The position numbers were made by a program, and so were the translations under genes. From NCBI GenBank assembly GCA_044371755.1, contig JBILSZ010000035.1, positions 1 through 25,224 on the forward strand: a stretch of 25,224 bases of DNA, in the 5' to 3' direction. Below are positions 23,857 through 25,224 of the stretch, piece by piece. The notes beneath the pieces are model-generated. The model searched no databases. It worked only from the letters and a program-made list of their open reading frames with translations, and was not told the origin of the DNA. The DNA comes from JAIXWP01 sp044371755 (GTDB taxonomy: Bacteria > Bacteroidota > Bacteroidia > Flavobacteriales_D > Sanyastnellaceae). Each line of letters begins with the position of its first letter. The first letter of the stretch is position 1.

Positions 23857-23885
23857 CATCTCGCTGTTTTTATCTCCTCGAGATG
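23857..23885. promoter_or_regulatory. Two mutually exclusive short hairpins in the quinone-reductase leader
   Basis: CATCTCG (23857-23863) pairs with CGAGATG (23879-23885) around a 15-nt loop. Inside it, ATCTC (23872-23876) can instead pair with GAGAT (23880-23884) around CTC. The two structures share the GAGAT arm, so they cannot coexist. It lies 44-72 bp upstream of the start codon. It could be an attenuating leader or chance; no T-run follows. Confidence 0.3.
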
Positions 23886-23970
23886 GCGATGCTCCCAGCC
23901 CCTTGAACTTTAAACTAAGGTAGATATAATTTAATTTTTTAAACTTGCGGTATGCAGCAACAGAAAATAT

Positions 23971-24771
23971 TTATTCGATCTCCAACTCAATTTCAGCATA
24001 ACTCAATGCAGTAAAAATGCCTAAACCGCCATTAACATTACTTTTAATTGGCGCTGGCTGGCCGAATGGGTTGAAATTGGACTGACGTGCTGTTGCCACC
24101 GACTGTAAAAAATCGTAATAATCTTTAGGCATACTATAAAGTCTAGTCATTACTTTTTGATCTCTTTCAAACCGAAAACTTGTAAAAAAACTAAAAGGTT
24201 GCCCGTTAAACAAATCATCTGTAGTTATAAAACTGAAAGTTGATTCTTCATCAACAACAGTATCAGAAGGAAAAGCAACAATTCGATAGAAATCAATTTC
24301 TGAAGCTTCATCAACGAATTCCAAACCAACTCTTGCAAGATTTTGATCATTAAAATCATAAACAGCAGTATCTATTTCTATAGGATTTACATACTTCGTA
24401 GAAGCGAATAACTCCTTCCCTTCTATGTCACGAATATAAAGCTTAAACTCATCACCGTTCTGTAGTGTTAAAATTGTAGGATTGTAATAATTGTAAACCT
24501 TGTTGAATGTCGGGTCAAAAAAGAAAGCGTTCTGAAGAGTGTCGACAATTCCGTTGTGGCTCAATGTTACTAAAGCGTTTTCAACCAAATTAATGATTCT
24601 GTCATCAGTATAGTTTACACTTTCTTGCAGTAAACATCGAAGAGGCTTACCATTTTCAAGGTAGAACTCAACAGTAAGTTTAGGGGCATACTCAGGCAAT
24701 TTCAAATCTATATCTCTGTTGCATGAAGCTAGAGCTATCAAAAAGCCTAAAAGAAATGGTGGTAATTTCAT
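23971..24771 (-). CDS. DUF4249 lipoprotein
   Basis: A 266-aa lipoprotein, lipobox LASC (lipidated C17) followed by NRDIDLKLPEYAPKLTVEFYLENG, the standard DUF4249 start. Family features follow: EFVDEASEIDFYRIVAFPSD, DDLFNGQPFSFFTSF, the tyrosine-rich YSMPKDYYDFLQSVATARQ, and the tail NPFGQPAPIKSNVNGGLGIFTALS. The tail shares its arrangement with the other two DUF4249 proteins here. It starts 5 bp after the stop of the right-edge TonB-dependent receptor, so it is coupled to that receptor. Function not established; a surface accessory to the receptor is inferred from recurring pairing. Confidence 0.92.
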   Translation of the reverse strand: MKLPPFLLGFLIALASCNRDIDLKLPEYAPKLTVEFYLENGKPLRCLLQESVNYTDDRIINLVENALVTLSHNGIVDTLQNAFFFDPTFNKVYNYYNPTILTLQNGDEFKLYIRDIEGKELFASTKYVNPIEIDTAVYDFNDQNLARVGLEFVDEASEIDFYRIVAFPSDTVVDEESTFSFITTDDLFNGQPFSFFTSFRFERDQKVMTRLYSMPKDYYDFLQSVATARQSNFNPFGQPAPIKSNVNGGLGIFTALSYAEIELEIE

Positions 24772-24776
24772 TGTTG

Positions 24777-25224
24777 TTAAAATTTAAAGTTGTATGTAAC
24801 TGATGGAAGTATAGGAATAAGCGAAACCAATCTTGGTCGGAACCCAACGGTTTGTTCTTGATCATTTTCGATTTCTTCATACCGAACAAAAAATGGATTA
24901 CGCCTACTGTAAGCATTATAAAGACTAAAAGTTAAATCAGCTTCCCCTCTTTTTGATTTTAATTTAAATACTGCTCCCAAATCTAATCTGTGATTTGCGG
25001 GCATTTGGAAATCGTTTCTGCCTGAATAGTCGGGAATAGCATCTATTTGAGAAGGAAGTATGTTTTGAAATGCCATTCGTCCACTTGCAATACTCGCAAA
25101 ATTGCCAGTTCCATATACCCAAGAGCCACTTAATGACCATCGTTTGTTTAATTCGTGCATAATAACTATTGAAACATCGTGTCGTCTATCAAATCGAGGA
25201 AAAAACGGTATACCATTATTTATT
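24777..25224 (-). CDS. TonB-dependent receptor, C-terminal part only
   Basis: The frame is open to the right edge, beyond the internal Met at 25160, so the gene is truncated by the window, not short. The visible 148 codons give the end of a TonB-dependent barrel: GIPFFPRFDRRHDVSIV, then RWSLSGSWVYGTGNFASIASG, MPANHRLDLGAVFKLKSKRG, and the terminal LIPILPSVTYNFKF. The DRRHD, GTGN and HRLD signatures match the C-terminal parts of both complete receptors in this window. The DUF4249 gene follows after 5 bp. Plug and N-domain lie outside the window. Confidence 0.93.
   Translation of the reverse strand, partial: INNGIPFFPRFDRRHDVSIVIMHELNKRWSLSGSWVYGTGNFASIASGRMAFQNILPSQIDAIPDYSGRNDFQMPANHRLDLGAVFKLKSKRGEADLTFSLYNAYSRRNPFFVRYEEIENDQEQTVGFRPRLVSLIPILPSVTYNFKF

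Overview
The window comes from a member of the Bacteroidota, order not resolved. The evidence is three TonB-dependent receptor/DUF4249 lipoprotein pairs, a GLPGLI-family protein beside its outer-membrane barrel, many carboxypeptidase-regulatory-like N-terminal domains, and LytS/LytTR and tocopherol-cyclase-like genes in typical Bacteroidota contexts. No rRNA, tRNA or CRISPR array was seen.

Left arm (1-4219, minus strand): a visibly AT-rich three-gene operon with two 4-bp ATGA overlaps. It encodes a 1149-aa protein (TPR-like helical region, candidate phospho-histidine, degenerate histidine-kinase ATPase), a stand-alone receiver domain, and a second receiver-headed protein cut by the window edge. 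This is the architecture of the Detocs anti-phage phosphorelay (DtcA-DtcB-DtcC); the effector half of DtcC lies outside the window.

Accessory spacer (4220-6346): an 835-bp stretch with a long hairpin, direct repeats and eight in-phase heptamers. Next come two small genes, a HigA-like orphan antitoxin and a four-helix-bundle (S23/IVP) protein. Each is bracketed by two copies of an ~85-bp pyrimidine-to-purine imperfect inverted repeat, four copies in all.

Core arm (6347-14743, minus strand): rsgA, an SDR oxidoreductase lacking the usual Tyr/Lys, a DUF4249 lipoprotein with its TonB-dependent receptor, then a large outer-membrane barrel protein with a GLPGLI protein. The GLPGLI gene is divergent from an OmpR-type two-component pair (14874-16986, plus). 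The divergent promoter region carries three helically phased AGGTTAATNAA repeats, a good candidate operator.

Right arm (17154-25224): a plus-strand operon of TonB-dependent receptor, DUF4249 lipoprotein, LytS-type kinase and LytTR regulator, preceded by a 9-bp direct repeat spaced 20 bp that could be the LytTR site. Convergent to it lie a tocopherol-cyclase-family protein with a flavodoxin-fold quinone reductase, and then a third DUF4249 gene following a TonB-dependent receptor cut by the right edge.

Overall the window combines one likely defence island with tightly packed surface-receptor modules and their own regulators.
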